Below are positions 37,277-46,498 of a stretch of DNA of 64,000 nucleotides, piece after piece. Positions within the stretch are counted from its first letter, which is position 1. Each line of letters starts with the position of its first letter. A program made the position numbers and the translations under genes. Origin of the DNA: Polaribacter sp. Z022 (GTDB lineage Bacteria > Bacteroidota > Bacteroidia > Flavobacteriales > Flavobacteriaceae); contig NZ_JALCZO010000003.1 of NCBI RefSeq assembly GCF_023555495.1, positions 186,001 through 250,000 of the forward strand. The letters are read 5' to 3'. The notes below the pieces were generated by a model that was given only the letters and a program-made list of their open reading frames with translations, was not told the DNA's origin and ran no database searches.

Positions 37277-37963
37277 ATGCATTCTACTAAAGAAAATTTA
37301 CAAGTTCTCTTTGAAGACAATCATATTGTTATTATAAATAAACGTGCAGGAGACATTACACAAGGTGACAAAACTGGAGACAAACCTTTAAGCGATGTTG
37401 TAAAAGAATATATAAAAGATAAATACAACAAACCAGGAAATGTCTATTTAGGAGTTGTTCATAGATTAGATAGACCCACTTCTGGAATTATAATTTTTGC
37501 AAGAACCTCTAAAGCTTTAGAACGTCTTAACAAAATGCTGAGAGATAAAACAATTAATAAAACTTATTGGGCAGTTGTTAAAAATCATCCAAAGAAAGAA
37601 AAAGACACCTTAATAAATTTCTTAAAGAAGAATCCTAAAAACAATAAATCTACTGCTTTCAGCAAAGAAATTGAAGGAAGTAAAAAAGCCATCCTACATT
37701 ATTCTGTTATAAAAAAACTAGATAATTATTCTTTATTAGAAATTGATTTAGAAACTGGAAGACATCACCAAATTAGATCACAATTATCTAATATAGGAAG
37801 TCCTATAAAAGGTGATTTAAAATATGGCTTTAACAGAAGCAACAAAGACGGAAGCATACATTTACATGCTCGTAAAATAGAATTTACACATCCTGTTTCT
37901 AAAGAATCAATTAAAGTTTTTGCTCCAACACCAAATGAAGTAATTTGGAATGCTTGTAATTAA
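37277..37963 (+). CDS. RluA-family pseudouridine synthase
   Basis: 228 residues, shorter than RluD because there is no N-terminal S4 domain. The catalytic Asp is in VVHRLDRPTSGIIIFART. Further family motifs are FEDNHIVIINKRAG, KTYWAVV and ETGRHHQIRSQL. It isomerises uridines in rRNA or tRNA; the exact site cannot be told from sequence (RluA, RluC and TruC-like members share these motifs). Last gene of the plus-strand operon; its final codon overlaps the end of the convergent penicillin acylase gene by 4 bases. Confidence 0.92.
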   Translation: MHSTKENLQVLFEDNHIVIINKRAGDITQGDKTGDKPLSDVVKEYIKDKYNKPGNVYLGVVHRLDRPTSGIIIFARTSKALERLNKMLRDKTINKTYWAVVKNHPKKEKDTLINFLKKNPKNNKSTAFSKEIEGSKKAILHYSVIKKLDNYSLLEIDLETGRHHQIRSQLSNIGSPIKGDLKYGFNRSNKDGSIHLHARKIEFTHPVSKESIKVFAPTPNEVIWNACN

Positions 37964-40347
37964 TTACCCTTTGTAGGTTTAAAAATTAAAATGTTTTCGC
38001 TTTTTTCAATTTCTGATTGATTAATTTTCATTTTTACAAACTCCCCATTTAAGTACTTTTTAGCTTGATCTTTATAATGCTTACTAAAAACTCTACCAGA
38101 TTGACCTGTTGGTATAATTGCTAAACTATTATCTACATCAGAAAAATCGACAATTCTTCTTGTAGAAGGACCTGCTTTTACCTTATAATATCCTGTAGAA
38201 TCTATATTATAAATTTGATTATTTATAACCTGATCTCCTCCCGTTGTAACAAATGGACCTACATTAAAATATTTTCTTAAAGCTGGAACCTCACCTACTG
38301 CATGCTTATATTCTACAGAAATTACTCTATCCCAAGTCCAATTATCAACATTTTCTCCCAATTGATTTTCTAAAAAACTAAATGCTTTCTTAAACGAACT
38401 AGTTACTATTTCTTGCTTTGTTTCAATCTTATCTTTAGTAGTAACATTATCCCACCAAATAGATTGATTTCTTTTAGCTTGAACTGGTAAAACTTTTTCT
38501 ACAAAAGGTGTGTTTACAAATTGATTATAGCCCTTACCCAATTCATCAGCAAAAGTATTTTTTTGAAATTCATATACTAGCCTATTATAAATTACAGGTC
38601 CAACTTCATGCTTTTCAAAATTACCTTTCCAATCACCAAGAATACTTATGGCCTTTTTTTTACTGACAGAAAACTCAGAAACATTTATTGATTTAATTAA
38701 ATTTGCTGCAACAATAGGTGCATTTGGTGAGGTAACATCATTAATCATTTTTGCAACATCATTTTTAGTCCAATCATTTTTTGGTTCTAAAAAACTTACA
38801 ATTCTTTTTGCTCTATCTTCATTTAAATAATACCCAGGATATAACATTCCAACAATAGAATCTGGTTGATTGTTTGCAGAATAAACATAATTTACAGCAG
38901 GATTAATAGATTGAGGATTGTCTTTAAAATCTAAATACTCTAAAATCTCATCTTCACCAGAAGCTCCATTTAAATAGGTTTTTGTGTATAAGGAATCTCT
39001 GTATTTATACAACTTACCAGATGCAAACCATGCAATATTGTTTTTTGCATCTCCATACATCATATTTAAACCAGGAGCATGCAACTTACTTGCTCCGTTT
39101 TTAAAATCAGACAAATTTTTGGCATGAGAAATTTCATATGCAACATCTAATATCTTGTTTTCTAATTTTGTATAAATCCATTGCATTGCAATAGGCCTTT
39201 CATCATCTAAATGATCAATTATATCATTCATAATTGGGCCATGTCTACCTACTTTTATTGTATAAACAACATCTTGCTCATCTTTTACTTTAATCCTCTT
39301 TTTTACTAAATCATAATCAACAAAACCAACTTCTGTTTTGTATTGATTAGCATTTTCTGGATTTTCTTCCTCTATATAAAAATCTACATCATCATTTTCA
39401 AACATTGTTAAACCGTAAGCATAATCTTTATTATGACCTAACAAAGGAAAAGGAACCAAAGCTAAATGAAAACCATACAATTCGTAATTTGGAGTTTTAA
39501 TATGAGCCTGATACCAGACTGAAGGTTGTGCAAATGAAATATGAGGATCATTTGCAAAAATCACTTTTCCGTTTTTAGTTTTATCTGCTCCTATTACCCA
39601 AGAGTTACTACCAATAAATGGCGAAATTGGTAAACCTTCAAATAAACGATGCATTTCTCTAGCTAAATCACCTTTAATTTCTTCGTTTATTTCATTTTTA
39701 ATTAATGTTAAATTCTTGTTTTCAACACCAATTAATTCATTAAAATAAGCTTTTCCTAACTTTTCTTTTACTTCTGTTAATATCGGATCTGTTTTATGAG
39801 CAATTGCAAAACTAAAGGCCATATAACCAAAAACATTGTACATGTCTTTAATTGTAAAATTTTCTTTTTCAACACCAACTAAAGTATACTCAATTGGGGT
39901 TTTACCTTCTGCTATATATTGATTTATACCATTTAAATATGCAACAACCATTTTATAATTTTCAGAATTTTTTTCTAAGTTCAAAATAGTTTTTGTTGAT
40001 GCTTCTTCAATACCTAACCCAGAAAAAAACTTATCTGTTCTTATTAATTTCTTTCCAAAAATTTCAGACAATCTTCCTGCTGCAAGTCTTCTTATTAATT
40101 CCATTTGCCACAACCTGTCTTGAGCATGTAAATACCCCAGAGCAACATAGGCATCTTTCTGATTTTCTGCATTGATATGAGGCACTCCAATATCATCAAA
40201 ATAAACAGTAACTTCTTTAGAAATATTTTTTAATTCTAGTTCTCCTGAATAGTTTGGTTTGTATGTTTTAGAGTACAACCAAACAGAAACAAACACTAAA
40301 ACAACAAGAAATAATAGAATTCTTAACGAACGCTTTAAAAACTTCAT
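37960..40347 (-). CDS. Penicillin acylase family (Ntn-hydrolase) protein
   Basis: 795 residues. After an N-terminal hydrophobic anchor or signal (about 5-25) come the alpha chain, a linker, and the autoprocessing site IGSNSWVIG: the Ser at about residue 245 becomes the N-terminal nucleophile of the beta chain after cleavage behind Gly. IFANDPHISF and YGLTMFENDDVDFY are further family motifs. Members hydrolyse amides such as penicillins or acyl-homoserine lactones; in flavobacteria quorum-quenching or peptide roles are possible, but the substrate is unknown. Periplasmic. It is transcribed alone, divergent from the sugar aminotransferase gene. Confidence 0.92.
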   Translation of the reverse strand: MKFLKRSLRILLFLVVLVFVSVWLYSKTYKPNYSGELELKNISKEVTVYFDDIGVPHINAENQKDAYVALGYLHAQDRLWQMELIRRLAAGRLSEIFGKKLIRTDKFFSGLGIEEASTKTILNLEKNSENYKMVVAYLNGINQYIAEGKTPIEYTLVGVEKENFTIKDMYNVFGYMAFSFAIAHKTDPILTEVKEKLGKAYFNELIGVENKNLTLIKNEINEEIKGDLAREMHRLFEGLPISPFIGSNSWVIGADKTKNGKVIFANDPHISFAQPSVWYQAHIKTPNYELYGFHLALVPFPLLGHNKDYAYGLTMFENDDVDFYIEEENPENANQYKTEVGFVDYDLVKKRIKVKDEQDVVYTIKVGRHGPIMNDIIDHLDDERPIAMQWIYTKLENKILDVAYEISHAKNLSDFKNGASKLHAPGLNMMYGDAKNNIAWFASGKLYKYRDSLYTKTYLNGASGEDEILEYLDFKDNPQSINPAVNYVYSANNQPDSIVGMLYPGYYLNEDRAKRIVSFLEPKNDWTKNDVAKMINDVTSPNAPIVAANLIKSINVSEFSVSKKKAISILGDWKGNFEKHEVGPVIYNRLVYEFQKNTFADELGKGYNQFVNTPFVEKVLPVQAKRNQSIWWDNVTTKDKIETKQEIVTSSFKKAFSFLENQLGENVDNWTWDRVISVEYKHAVGEVPALRKYFNVGPFVTTGGDQVINNQIYNIDSTGYYKVKAGPSTRRIVDFSDVDNSLAIIPTGQSGRVFSKHYKDQAKKYLNGEFVKMKINQSEIEKSENILIFKPTKGN

Positions 40348-40420
40348 AAAAATTGATTTTTTTCAAAGATAACAGAAATATTATTTACGTATAACTACAA
40401 AGAAAATGAAAGGAAGTTTG

Positions 40421-40428
40421 TATTTTTG
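40421..40428 (+). promoter_or_regulatory. Candidate -7 box of the aminotransferase/galE operon
   Basis: TATTTTTG, a perfect TAnnTTTG. It overlaps or abuts the earlier potential starts (TTG 40426, ATG 40429), which therefore cannot be used from this promoter. Confidence 0.55.
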
Positions 40429-40446
40429 ATGAGCAAAATTTTTTAT

Positions 40447-41595
40447 ATGAAAAAAATTCAAATGGTTGACCTCCAAGGTCAATATCAACAAATAAAAGAA
40501 ACCGTAAACACCTCAATTGAGCAGGTTTTAAATTCATCTGCATATATAAATGGCCCTTTGGTTCATGAGTTTCAAGCAGACTTAGAAAAATACTTAAACG
40601 TTAAACATGTAATACCTTGTGCAAACGGAACTGATGCCTTGCAAATTGCAATGATGGGTTTAGGTTTAGAACAAGGAGATGAAGTTATTACTGCCGATTT
40701 TACTTTTGCTGCAACTGTAGAAGTTATAGGTTTACTTAAACTTACACCTGTTTTAGTCGATGTTGATGCAAAAACTTTTAACATTGACATTGATGCATTA
40801 AAAAAAGCAATTACACCTAAAACAAAAGCAATTGTTCCTGTTCACCTATTTGGTCAATTAGCAAATATGGATGCAGTAATGGAAATTGCAAAAGAACATA
40901 ATCTTTTTGTAATTGAAGATAATGCCCAAGCAATTGGTGCAGATTACACTTTTAAAGACGGAACAAAAAAGAAAGCAGGAACTATTGGAAATGTAGGAAC
41001 AACTTCTTTTTTCCCTTCTAAAAATTTAGGATGTTATGGTGATGGTGGAGCAATCTTTACCAATGATGATGAATTAGCACATACAATTCGTGGAATTGTA
41101 AATCACGGAATGTACACTCGCTATTACCATGATGTAGTAGGTGTAAATTCTAGGTTAGACTCTATACAAGCAGGGGTTTTAAAAGCAAAACTCCCTTTAT
41201 TAGATTCTTATTGTGAAGCTAGAAGAAATGCAGCTCGTTTTTACAATAAAACATTATCTGTATCAGAAAATATTATTACACCAACTACAAATGCTTGTAA
41301 TGAAATTTGTGATACTTGTAACTGCCATGTATTTCATCAATACACATTACAAATTACAAATGGTAAAAGAGATGCTTTACATAAACATTTGTTAGAAAAA
41401 GGAATTCCGAATGCAATTTATTACCCAGTTGCACTACATTCTCAAAAAGCATATGCAGATTCTCGTTATAAAGAAAGTGATTTCCCTGTTACTAACGAGT
41501 TAATAAAAACAGTAATTTCTTTACCAATGCATACTGAATTAGACCAAGAGCAATTAACATTTATAACACAAACGATTTTAAATTTCGTTAATTAA
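40447..41595 (+). CDS. DegT/DnrJ/EryC1 family sugar aminotransferase
   Basis: 382 residues from ATG 40447 (MKKIQMVDLQGQYQQIK); the earlier candidates lie on the promoter box. PLP enzyme of the DegT family: CANGTDALQIAMMGLGL, VIEDNAQAIGADY, and the PLP Lys about residue 192 in FFPSKNLGCYGDGGAIF. It transfers an amino group to a nucleotide-linked keto sugar for surface polysaccharide. One unusual insert near residue 285 carries four closely spaced cysteines (NACNEICDTCNCHVF). It is followed by galE after 9 bases, in line with a sugar nucleotide operon. Confidence 0.92.
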   Translation: MKKIQMVDLQGQYQQIKETVNTSIEQVLNSSAYINGPLVHEFQADLEKYLNVKHVIPCANGTDALQIAMMGLGLEQGDEVITADFTFAATVEVIGLLKLTPVLVDVDAKTFNIDIDALKKAITPKTKAIVPVHLFGQLANMDAVMEIAKEHNLFVIEDNAQAIGADYTFKDGTKKKAGTIGNVGTTSFFPSKNLGCYGDGGAIFTNDDELAHTIRGIVNHGMYTRYYHDVVGVNSRLDSIQAGVLKAKLPLLDSYCEARRNAARFYNKTLSVSENIITPTTNACNEICDTCNCHVFHQYTLQITNGKRDALHKHLLEKGIPNAIYYPVALHSQKAYADSRYKESDFPVTNELIKTVISLPMHTELDQEQLTFITQTILNFVN

Positions 41596-41604
41596 TAAAA
41601 TAAC

Positions 41605-42615
41605 ATGAAAAGAATATTAGTAACTGGTGGATTAGGTTTTATAGGTTCTCACACTGTAGTAGAATTACAAAACGAAGGATTTGAAGTAGTAATTATTGAT
41701 GACTTATCTAACACTTCTATTGGTGTATTAGATAAAATTGCTGAAATAACTGGTACTAAACCAGACTTTCATCAAATAGACTTAAGAGTTAAAAATGATG
41801 TAAAAAACTTCTTTGATAACAATAAAGTTGATGGAATCATTCATTTTGCAGCCTTTAAAGCTGTAGGGGAAAGCATGCACAAACCATTAGATTACTATGA
41901 AAACAATCTTGGGTCTTTAGTATACTTATTGCAAGAAATGAGAGATAGAAAATTAGATAATTTCATTTTCTCTTCTTCATGTACAGTTTATGGTCAAGCA
42001 GATGAGTTACCAATTACAGAAAAAGCTCCTGTAAAAACTGCTGAATCTGTTTACGGAAACACAAAACAAATTGGTGAAGAAATTTTAAAAGATGCTAGTA
42101 AAGCACATGATTTAAATATTATTGCTTTAAGATACTTTAATCCAATTGGAGCCCATTCTTCTATAAAAATTGGTGAATTACCTTTAGGAGTTCCACAAAA
42201 TTTAATTCCTTTTGTAACTCAAACTGCAGCAGGAATGCGTGATGAATTATCTGTTTTTGGTGATGATTATGAAACAGAAGATGGTACAGCTGTAAGAGAT
42301 TATATTCATGTGGTAGATTTAGCAAAAGCACATATTGCAGCTCTACAGAGATTAATCAATAAAAACAACAAAGAAAACTATGAGTATTTTAATGTTGGTA
42401 CAGGAAAAGGTAGCTCTGTATTAGAAATTATCAACGCTTTTGAAAAAGTAAATAATTTAAAATTAAATTATAAAATTGTTGGAAGACGAGAAGGAGATAT
42501 TACAGCAGCTTTTGCAGATACAACTATAGCGAATAAAGAACTAGGCTGGGAAACAGAAAAAAGTTTAGAAGAAGCTTTAGAGTCTGCTTGGAAATGGCAG
42601 CAAGCTCAAAACTAA
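41605..42615 (+). CDS. galE: UDP-glucose 4-epimerase
   Basis: 336 residues, extended SDR fold. NAD-binding GxxGxxG is VTGGLGFIGSHTVVEL, the catalytic Ser/Tyr-x3-Lys are in FSSSCTVYG and SVYGNTKQ, and the UDP-sugar loop has RYFNPIGAH. It interconverts UDP-glucose and UDP-galactose. It follows the aminotransferase by 9 bases and ends at a strong terminator, so the pair forms one transcript. Confidence 0.96.
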   Translation: MKRILVTGGLGFIGSHTVVELQNEGFEVVIIDDLSNTSIGVLDKIAEITGTKPDFHQIDLRVKNDVKNFFDNNKVDGIIHFAAFKAVGESMHKPLDYYENNLGSLVYLLQEMRDRKLDNFIFSSSCTVYGQADELPITEKAPVKTAESVYGNTKQIGEEILKDASKAHDLNIIALRYFNPIGAHSSIKIGELPLGVPQNLIPFVTQTAAGMRDELSVFGDDYETEDGTAVRDYIHVVDLAKAHIAALQRLINKNNKENYEYFNVGTGKGSSVLEIINAFEKVNNLKLNYKIVGRREGDITAAFADTTIANKELGWETEKSLEEALESAWKWQQAQN

Positions 42616-42620
42616 ATAAC

Positions 42621-42658
42621 AAAAAAAACTCCAATAAAACATTGGAGTTTTTTTTTAT
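42621..42658 (+). terminator. Terminator after galE
   Basis: AACTCCAAT pairs with ATTGGAGTT around AAAAC, with nine T following and eight A preceding. Confidence 0.92.
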
Positions 42659-42685
42659 TACAAACTCAAAATCATTTATAATTAA

Positions 42686-43621
42686 ATGAAGTTTACAGGA
42701 AAAAGGTATTTAGATTTTTCTTCTTTTATAAAATTGAACTTCGGAGAAAGAGTTCAAAAAATATCATTAGACATTGGTTTTTCATGCCCAAATAAAGATG
42801 GATCTAAAGGTTATGGAGGTTGCACATACTGTAATAACGACACTTTTAATCCAGATTATTGCGAGCCTCAAAAAAAAATTAAACAACAATTAGAAGAAGG
42901 TATTTTAAGGTTTTCAAAAAAATACAAATCACAAAAATATCTAGCCTATTTTCAAGCATACACAAATACCTATTCAGATTTTGAGTCGCTAAAAAAAATG
43001 TATGAAGAAGCCTTAAGTGTTCCTAATGTAATAGGATTGGTAATTGGTACTAGACCAGATTGTATTTCTAAAGAAATTATAGAGTATTTAGATTTTCTAT
43101 CAAAAAAGTATTTTATTTCTTTGGAGTTTGGAGTAGAAAGCACTCTAAATAAAACTTTAGAAAAAGTAAACAGATGTCATTCTTTTGAAGATACAATTGC
43201 AACTTATCAACTTTGTAAAAACAAAGGATTTCATTTAGGAGCGCATTTAATTTTAGGTTTACCAGGAGAATCAAAAGAAGATTTACTAAATCATGCTATT
43301 GAAATTTCTAAACTTCCTATAAAAACTTTAAAATTACATCATTTACAAATTGTAAAAAAGTCAATAATGGCAAATCAATACAAACAAAATCCAGAAGACT
43401 TTAATCTTTTTACATCAGAAAGCTATATCGATTTTATTACAGAATTTATAAGTTTACTAAGACCAGACATTGTTATTGAACGCTTTATAAGCGAAGCTCC
43501 ATCAGATTTACTAATTGCACCTAATTGGAATCGAATTAAAAATTTTGAAATAGTTTCTAAAATTGATAAAAAATTAGAAACAGAAAATATTTGGCAAGGA
43601 AAAAATTATCAATATCTTTAA
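42686..43621 (+). CDS. YhcC-type radical SAM protein (TIGR01212)
   Basis: 311 residues. The cluster-binding motif is unusual for radical SAM proteins and diagnostic here: FSCPNKDGSKGYGGCTYCNN, in which the three Cys are spaced C-x12-C-x2-C. FGVESTLNKTLEKVNR and HLILGLPGESKEDLL are further family motifs. The function of the family is not established; it is widespread in bacteria. It follows galE's terminator and is probably cotranscribed with the small lipoprotein gene 12 bases downstream. Confidence 0.92.
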   Translation: MKFTGKRYLDFSSFIKLNFGERVQKISLDIGFSCPNKDGSKGYGGCTYCNNDTFNPDYCEPQKKIKQQLEEGILRFSKKYKSQKYLAYFQAYTNTYSDFESLKKMYEEALSVPNVIGLVIGTRPDCISKEIIEYLDFLSKKYFISLEFGVESTLNKTLEKVNRCHSFEDTIATYQLCKNKGFHLGAHLILGLPGESKEDLLNHAIEISKLPIKTLKLHHLQIVKKSIMANQYKQNPEDFNLFTSESYIDFITEFISLLRPDIVIERFISEAPSDLLIAPNWNRIKNFEIVSKIDKKLETENIWQGKNYQYL

Positions 43622-43633
43622 AAAACAAAAATC

Positions 43634-43879
43634 ATGAAAAAAGCATTATTATTAATTGTAGGAATTACTTTATTTTATAATTGCGACTCAGATCGTTGTG
43701 ACGAAGGTTATAAACCTTATAACTCTAATGGTCATGAAATTTGTATTCCAGAATTTTTAAACGGAAAAGATCATAATTTCGAAATAGGAAATATATACAT
43801 GCATGATACATATGGAGCAATAACTCTTAAAGATGGGGTTTGGAAAAATGAATTTGATGAAATTGTAGTTATAAAATAA
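43634..43879 (+). CDS. Small predicted lipoprotein
   Basis: 81 residues. The N-terminus KKALLLIVGITLFYNCDSD is a lipoprotein signal, with Cys at about residue 17 as the lipidation site and Asp at +2. The mature part has two more Cys (RCDEGYKP, HEICIPEF), which may form a disulfide. No domain recognised. It lies 12 bases after the radical SAM gene, with a large palindromic terminator directly behind it. Confidence 0.65.
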   Translation: MKKALLLIVGITLFYNCDSDRCDEGYKPYNSNGHEICIPEFLNGKDHNFEIGNIYMHDTYGAITLKDGVWKNEFDEIVVIK

Positions 43880-43921
43880 AACAAAAAAGCGAACTTTTAA
43901 AAGTTCGCTTTTTTGTTTTAT
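43876..43921. terminator. 46-base perfect palindrome, bidirectional terminator
   Basis: ATAAAACAAAAAAGCGAACTTTT is followed by its exact complement with no loop, centred at 43898. The GCGAAC/GTTCGC stem is flanked by A and T runs, so it can stop transcription from both the lipoprotein gene and fabD. It begins in the lipoprotein stop codon region. Confidence 0.9.
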
Positions 43922-43940
43922 AAGTTTGATTTAAACCACC

Positions 43941-44828
43941 TTATTCAACTAAACTTGCTCCACTAGCAGCAACACTTCTATCTATTTTACGCATTAAACC
44001 TTGTAAAACTTTACCTGGTCCAACTTCAATAAATTCAGTTCCACCATCAGCAATCATAGCTTGTACACATTGCGTCCATTTTACTGGCGCAGTTAATTGT
44101 GCAATTAAGTTTTCTTTAATTTCATCAGGGTTTGTAACAGCCTTTGCAACAACGTTCTGATACACAGCACAAGTTGGTTCACTAAATTGAGTTGCTTCAA
44201 TTGCTGCAGCTAATTCTTCTCTTGCAGGCTCCATCATTGGTGAGTGAAATGCTCCACCAACTGGTAATAACAATGCTCTTCTTGCTCCTTTTTCAGTCAA
44301 TACTTCACATGCTTTTTTTACAGCTTCAATTTCTCCAGAAATAACTAACTGCCCTGGGCAATTGTAATTTGCAGCAACCACTACTCCATCAATTTCTGCA
44401 CAAGTATTTTCTACTATATCATCTGCTAAACCTAAAACTGCAGCCATTGTAGAAGGTGCAATTTCACATGCTTTTTGCATTGCTAAAGCTCGTTTAGAAA
44501 CTAATTTTAATCCATCTTCAAAAGACAATACTCCATTAGCAACTAATGCAGATAATTCTCCTAAAGAGTGTCCTGCAACCATTTCTGGCTGAAAAGAATC
44601 ACCCAAAACCTTTGCTAAAATTACAGAATGTAAAAAGATAGCTGGTTGCGTAACTTTCGTTTCTTTTAATTGTTCTGCAGTTCCTTCAAACATAATGTCT
44701 GTAATTGAGAAACCTAAAATGTCATTTGCTTTTTCAAAGTATTCTTGCGCTAACGCAGACTTTTCGTACAAGTCTAATCCCATTCCTGAAAATTGCGCTC
44801 CTTGACCTGGAAAAATATATGCTTTCAT
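43941..44828 (-). CDS. fabD: Malonyl-CoA--ACP transacylase
   Basis: 295 residues. IFPGQGAQFSGMG at the N-terminus, the nucleophile motif AGHSLGELSAL (Ser about 87), and FHSPMMEPAREEL with the catalytic His. FabD moves malonyl from CoA to acyl carrier protein, the first committed load for fatty acid elongation. It is transcribed alone on the minus strand, from a good -7 box 28 bases upstream to a bidirectional terminator. Confidence 0.97.
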   Translation of the reverse strand: MKAYIFPGQGAQFSGMGLDLYEKSALAQEYFEKANDILGFSITDIMFEGTAEQLKETKVTQPAIFLHSVILAKVLGDSFQPEMVAGHSLGELSALVANGVLSFEDGLKLVSKRALAMQKACEIAPSTMAAVLGLADDIVENTCAEIDGVVVAANYNCPGQLVISGEIEAVKKACEVLTEKGARRALLLPVGGAFHSPMMEPAREELAAAIEATQFSEPTCAVYQNVVAKAVTNPDEIKENLIAQLTAPVKWTQCVQAMIADGGTEFIEVGPGKVLQGLMRKIDRSVAASGASLVE

Positions 44829-44855
44829 AAAAAATTAAATTGTTGTTTGTTGCTG

Positions 44856-44863
44856 CAAAAATA
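44856..44863 (-). promoter_or_regulatory. Candidate -7 box for fabD
   Basis: TATTTTTG on the minus strand, a perfect TAnnTTTG. Transcription would start near 44849, about 20 bases before the ATG, so the repeat element further upstream would not be part of the fabD leader. Confidence 0.55.
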
Positions 44864-44876
44864 CTCTTTTTTATTG

Positions 44877-44961
44877 GAAGCTTATCCCGCTTTTCGCACT
44901 CGCTTTTTTGTAAAAACAAAAAGAGCTCAAACAAATGCTTCAATCGGGGCTAAACTTGTTT
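44877..44961 (-). repeat. Structured intergenic repeat, short form (copy 2)
   Basis: On the minus strand it has the same conserved blocks as 2582-2712: AACAAGTTTAGCCCCGATTG, GAAGCATTTGTTTGAGCTC, AAGCGAGTGCGAAAAGC and GGGATAAGCTTC. The variable middle is only a short CTTTTTGTTTTTACAAAAAAG hairpin. It lies between divergent genes, just upstream of the fabD promoter. Confidence 0.82.
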
Positions 44962-45011
44962 GTAAACTTATTGATTACCTGTACTGAAAGAATATTTATT
45001 AACTTAGCCTA

Positions 45012-45698
45012 ATGACAATTAAAGACAAACAATTAGCAGATAACATTTATTTAATTCTTGCTGCATTATTTATTGCATCTCTAGTTGCATCAAATTTAAT
45101 TTTTCAAAAATTCTTTTATTGGGAACCTTTTGGTATTTATAGATTCGAAATTTCAGTAGGAATTCTTCCTTACCCAATTACTTTTTTAATTACAGATATT
45201 TTATCTGAAATTTATGGAAAGAAAAAAGCAAATCAAGTGGTTATAGCAGGAATTTTTGCATCTTTTTTCTCTATGTTAATTATTTTAATAGCAGATTTTG
45301 CTCCAGCAATAAACAATTCTCCTGTAAATAATAAAACCTTTCATCAAGTATTTGGGCTTTCTCCTTTAGCTGTTTTTGCATCTATGATGGCGTATTTATT
45401 TGCGCAATTTATAGATATCAAAATTTTTCATTTCTGGAAAAAATTCACCCATGGTAAACATTTATGGTTACGTAATAATTTCTCAACGTTTGCCTCTCAA
45501 TTTATAGATACTTTTACAGTTGTTTTTTTATTGTGTTCTTTTAAAATTCTTCCTTGGCATATTTTTACAAGTTTATTAATAAGCGGTTTTCTTTTTAAAA
45601 TAATAATTGCAGCATTAGACACGCCTATTCTATATGGAATTGTGTTTCTTTTTAGAAAAAAATTCAACTTAAAACCTGGTGAAGAAATTTTAGAATAA
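45012..45698 (+). CDS. Queuosine precursor transporter (YhhQ/DUF165)
   Basis: 228 residues with six hydrophobic segments. Family motifs: YPITFLITDILSEIYGKKKANQVV near residue 57 and the second-half NNFSTFASQFIDTFTVVFLLCS. YhhQ-type proteins import the queuosine precursors preQ0/preQ1 for tRNA wobble modification. It is divergent from fabD, and the DUF547 gene follows after 54 bases. Confidence 0.92.
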   Translation: MTIKDKQLADNIYLILAALFIASLVASNLIFQKFFYWEPFGIYRFEISVGILPYPITFLITDILSEIYGKKKANQVVIAGIFASFFSMLIILIADFAPAINNSPVNNKTFHQVFGLSPLAVFASMMAYLFAQFIDIKIFHFWKKFTHGKHLWLRNNFSTFASQFIDTFTVVFLLCSFKILPWHIFTSLLISGFLFKIIIAALDTPILYGIVFLFRKKFNLKPGEEILE

Positions 45699-45752
45699 TT
45701 TTTGTAAACATTTAAAAAAGGTTTCGTCTAAAAAATTAGAAATTAAAAAAAA

Positions 45753-46463
45753 ATGAAGAAAACATTTATACTTTTAGTAACAATTTTAACTTTATCTCAA
45801 GTAAACGCTCAAACTTCAATCTTTAACGAGTTGTTGCAAAAACACGTTACAAAAAACGGAATTGTAGATTACAAATCCTTTAAAACAGATAAAACAAAAT
45901 TAGATAGTTTTATTTCTTATTTAGAAAAAACAACTCCAGCAAATTCTTGGTCAGCAAACAAACAAAGAGCTTTTTGGATCAACGCATACAATGCATATAC
46001 TATTAAAATAATTTTAGAGAATTATCCTTTAAAATCTATCATGGACATCAAGCAAAAAGGAAAAACTGCTTGGAAAATTCCTTTTGCTAAAGTTGGTGGT
46101 AAAACATATACCTTAGATCATATTGAACACGAAATTTTACGTAAAAAATTGTTCGACCCAAGAATTCATGTAGGGGTAAATTGTGCTTCTGGTTCTTGTC
46201 CTAAATTAGGAAACATGGCTTTTACAGAAGAAAACATAGAAGCTTCATTAGAACAATTAATGAAAGAATTCATTAACGATACAACAAGAAACAAATTATC
46301 AAAAAAGAAAATTCAGATATCAGAAATTTTTAATTGGTTTAAAAATGACTTCACAAAAAACAGTTCTTTAATCGAATATTTAAACAAATATTCAGATACA
46401 GAAATCAGTAAAAAAGCTAAAATTAGTTTTCTAAAATACGATTGGACTTTAAACGGAAAGTAG
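45753..46463 (+). CDS. DUF547 domain protein, periplasmic
   Basis: 236 residues with a signal peptide (MKKTFILLVTILTLSQVNAQ). DUF547 motifs are RAFWINAYNAYTIKIILE, the HIEHEILRKK region and HVGVNCASGSCPKL with two Cys and a His. The biochemical role of DUF547 is unknown; it is distantly related to papain-fold/transglutaminase-like proteins. It lies 35 bases before the arsenosugar-associated AhpD-like gene in the same direction and may be the first member of that operon. Confidence 0.85.
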   Translation: MKKTFILLVTILTLSQVNAQTSIFNELLQKHVTKNGIVDYKSFKTDKTKLDSFISYLEKTTPANSWSANKQRAFWINAYNAYTIKIILENYPLKSIMDIKQKGKTAWKIPFAKVGGKTYTLDHIEHEILRKKLFDPRIHVGVNCASGSCPKLGNMAFTEENIEASLEQLMKEFINDTTRNKLSKKKIQISEIFNWFKNDFTKNSSLIEYLNKYSDTEISKKAKISFLKYDWTLNGK

Positions 46464-46498
46464 TACTTTTATTTTTCATCTGAAATAACACAAAAACA

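Noticed and set aside
40426..40446. TTG/ATG starts upstream of the DegT aminotransferase
   Set aside because: They sit on the TATTTTTG promoter box, so transcripts from it could not contain them.
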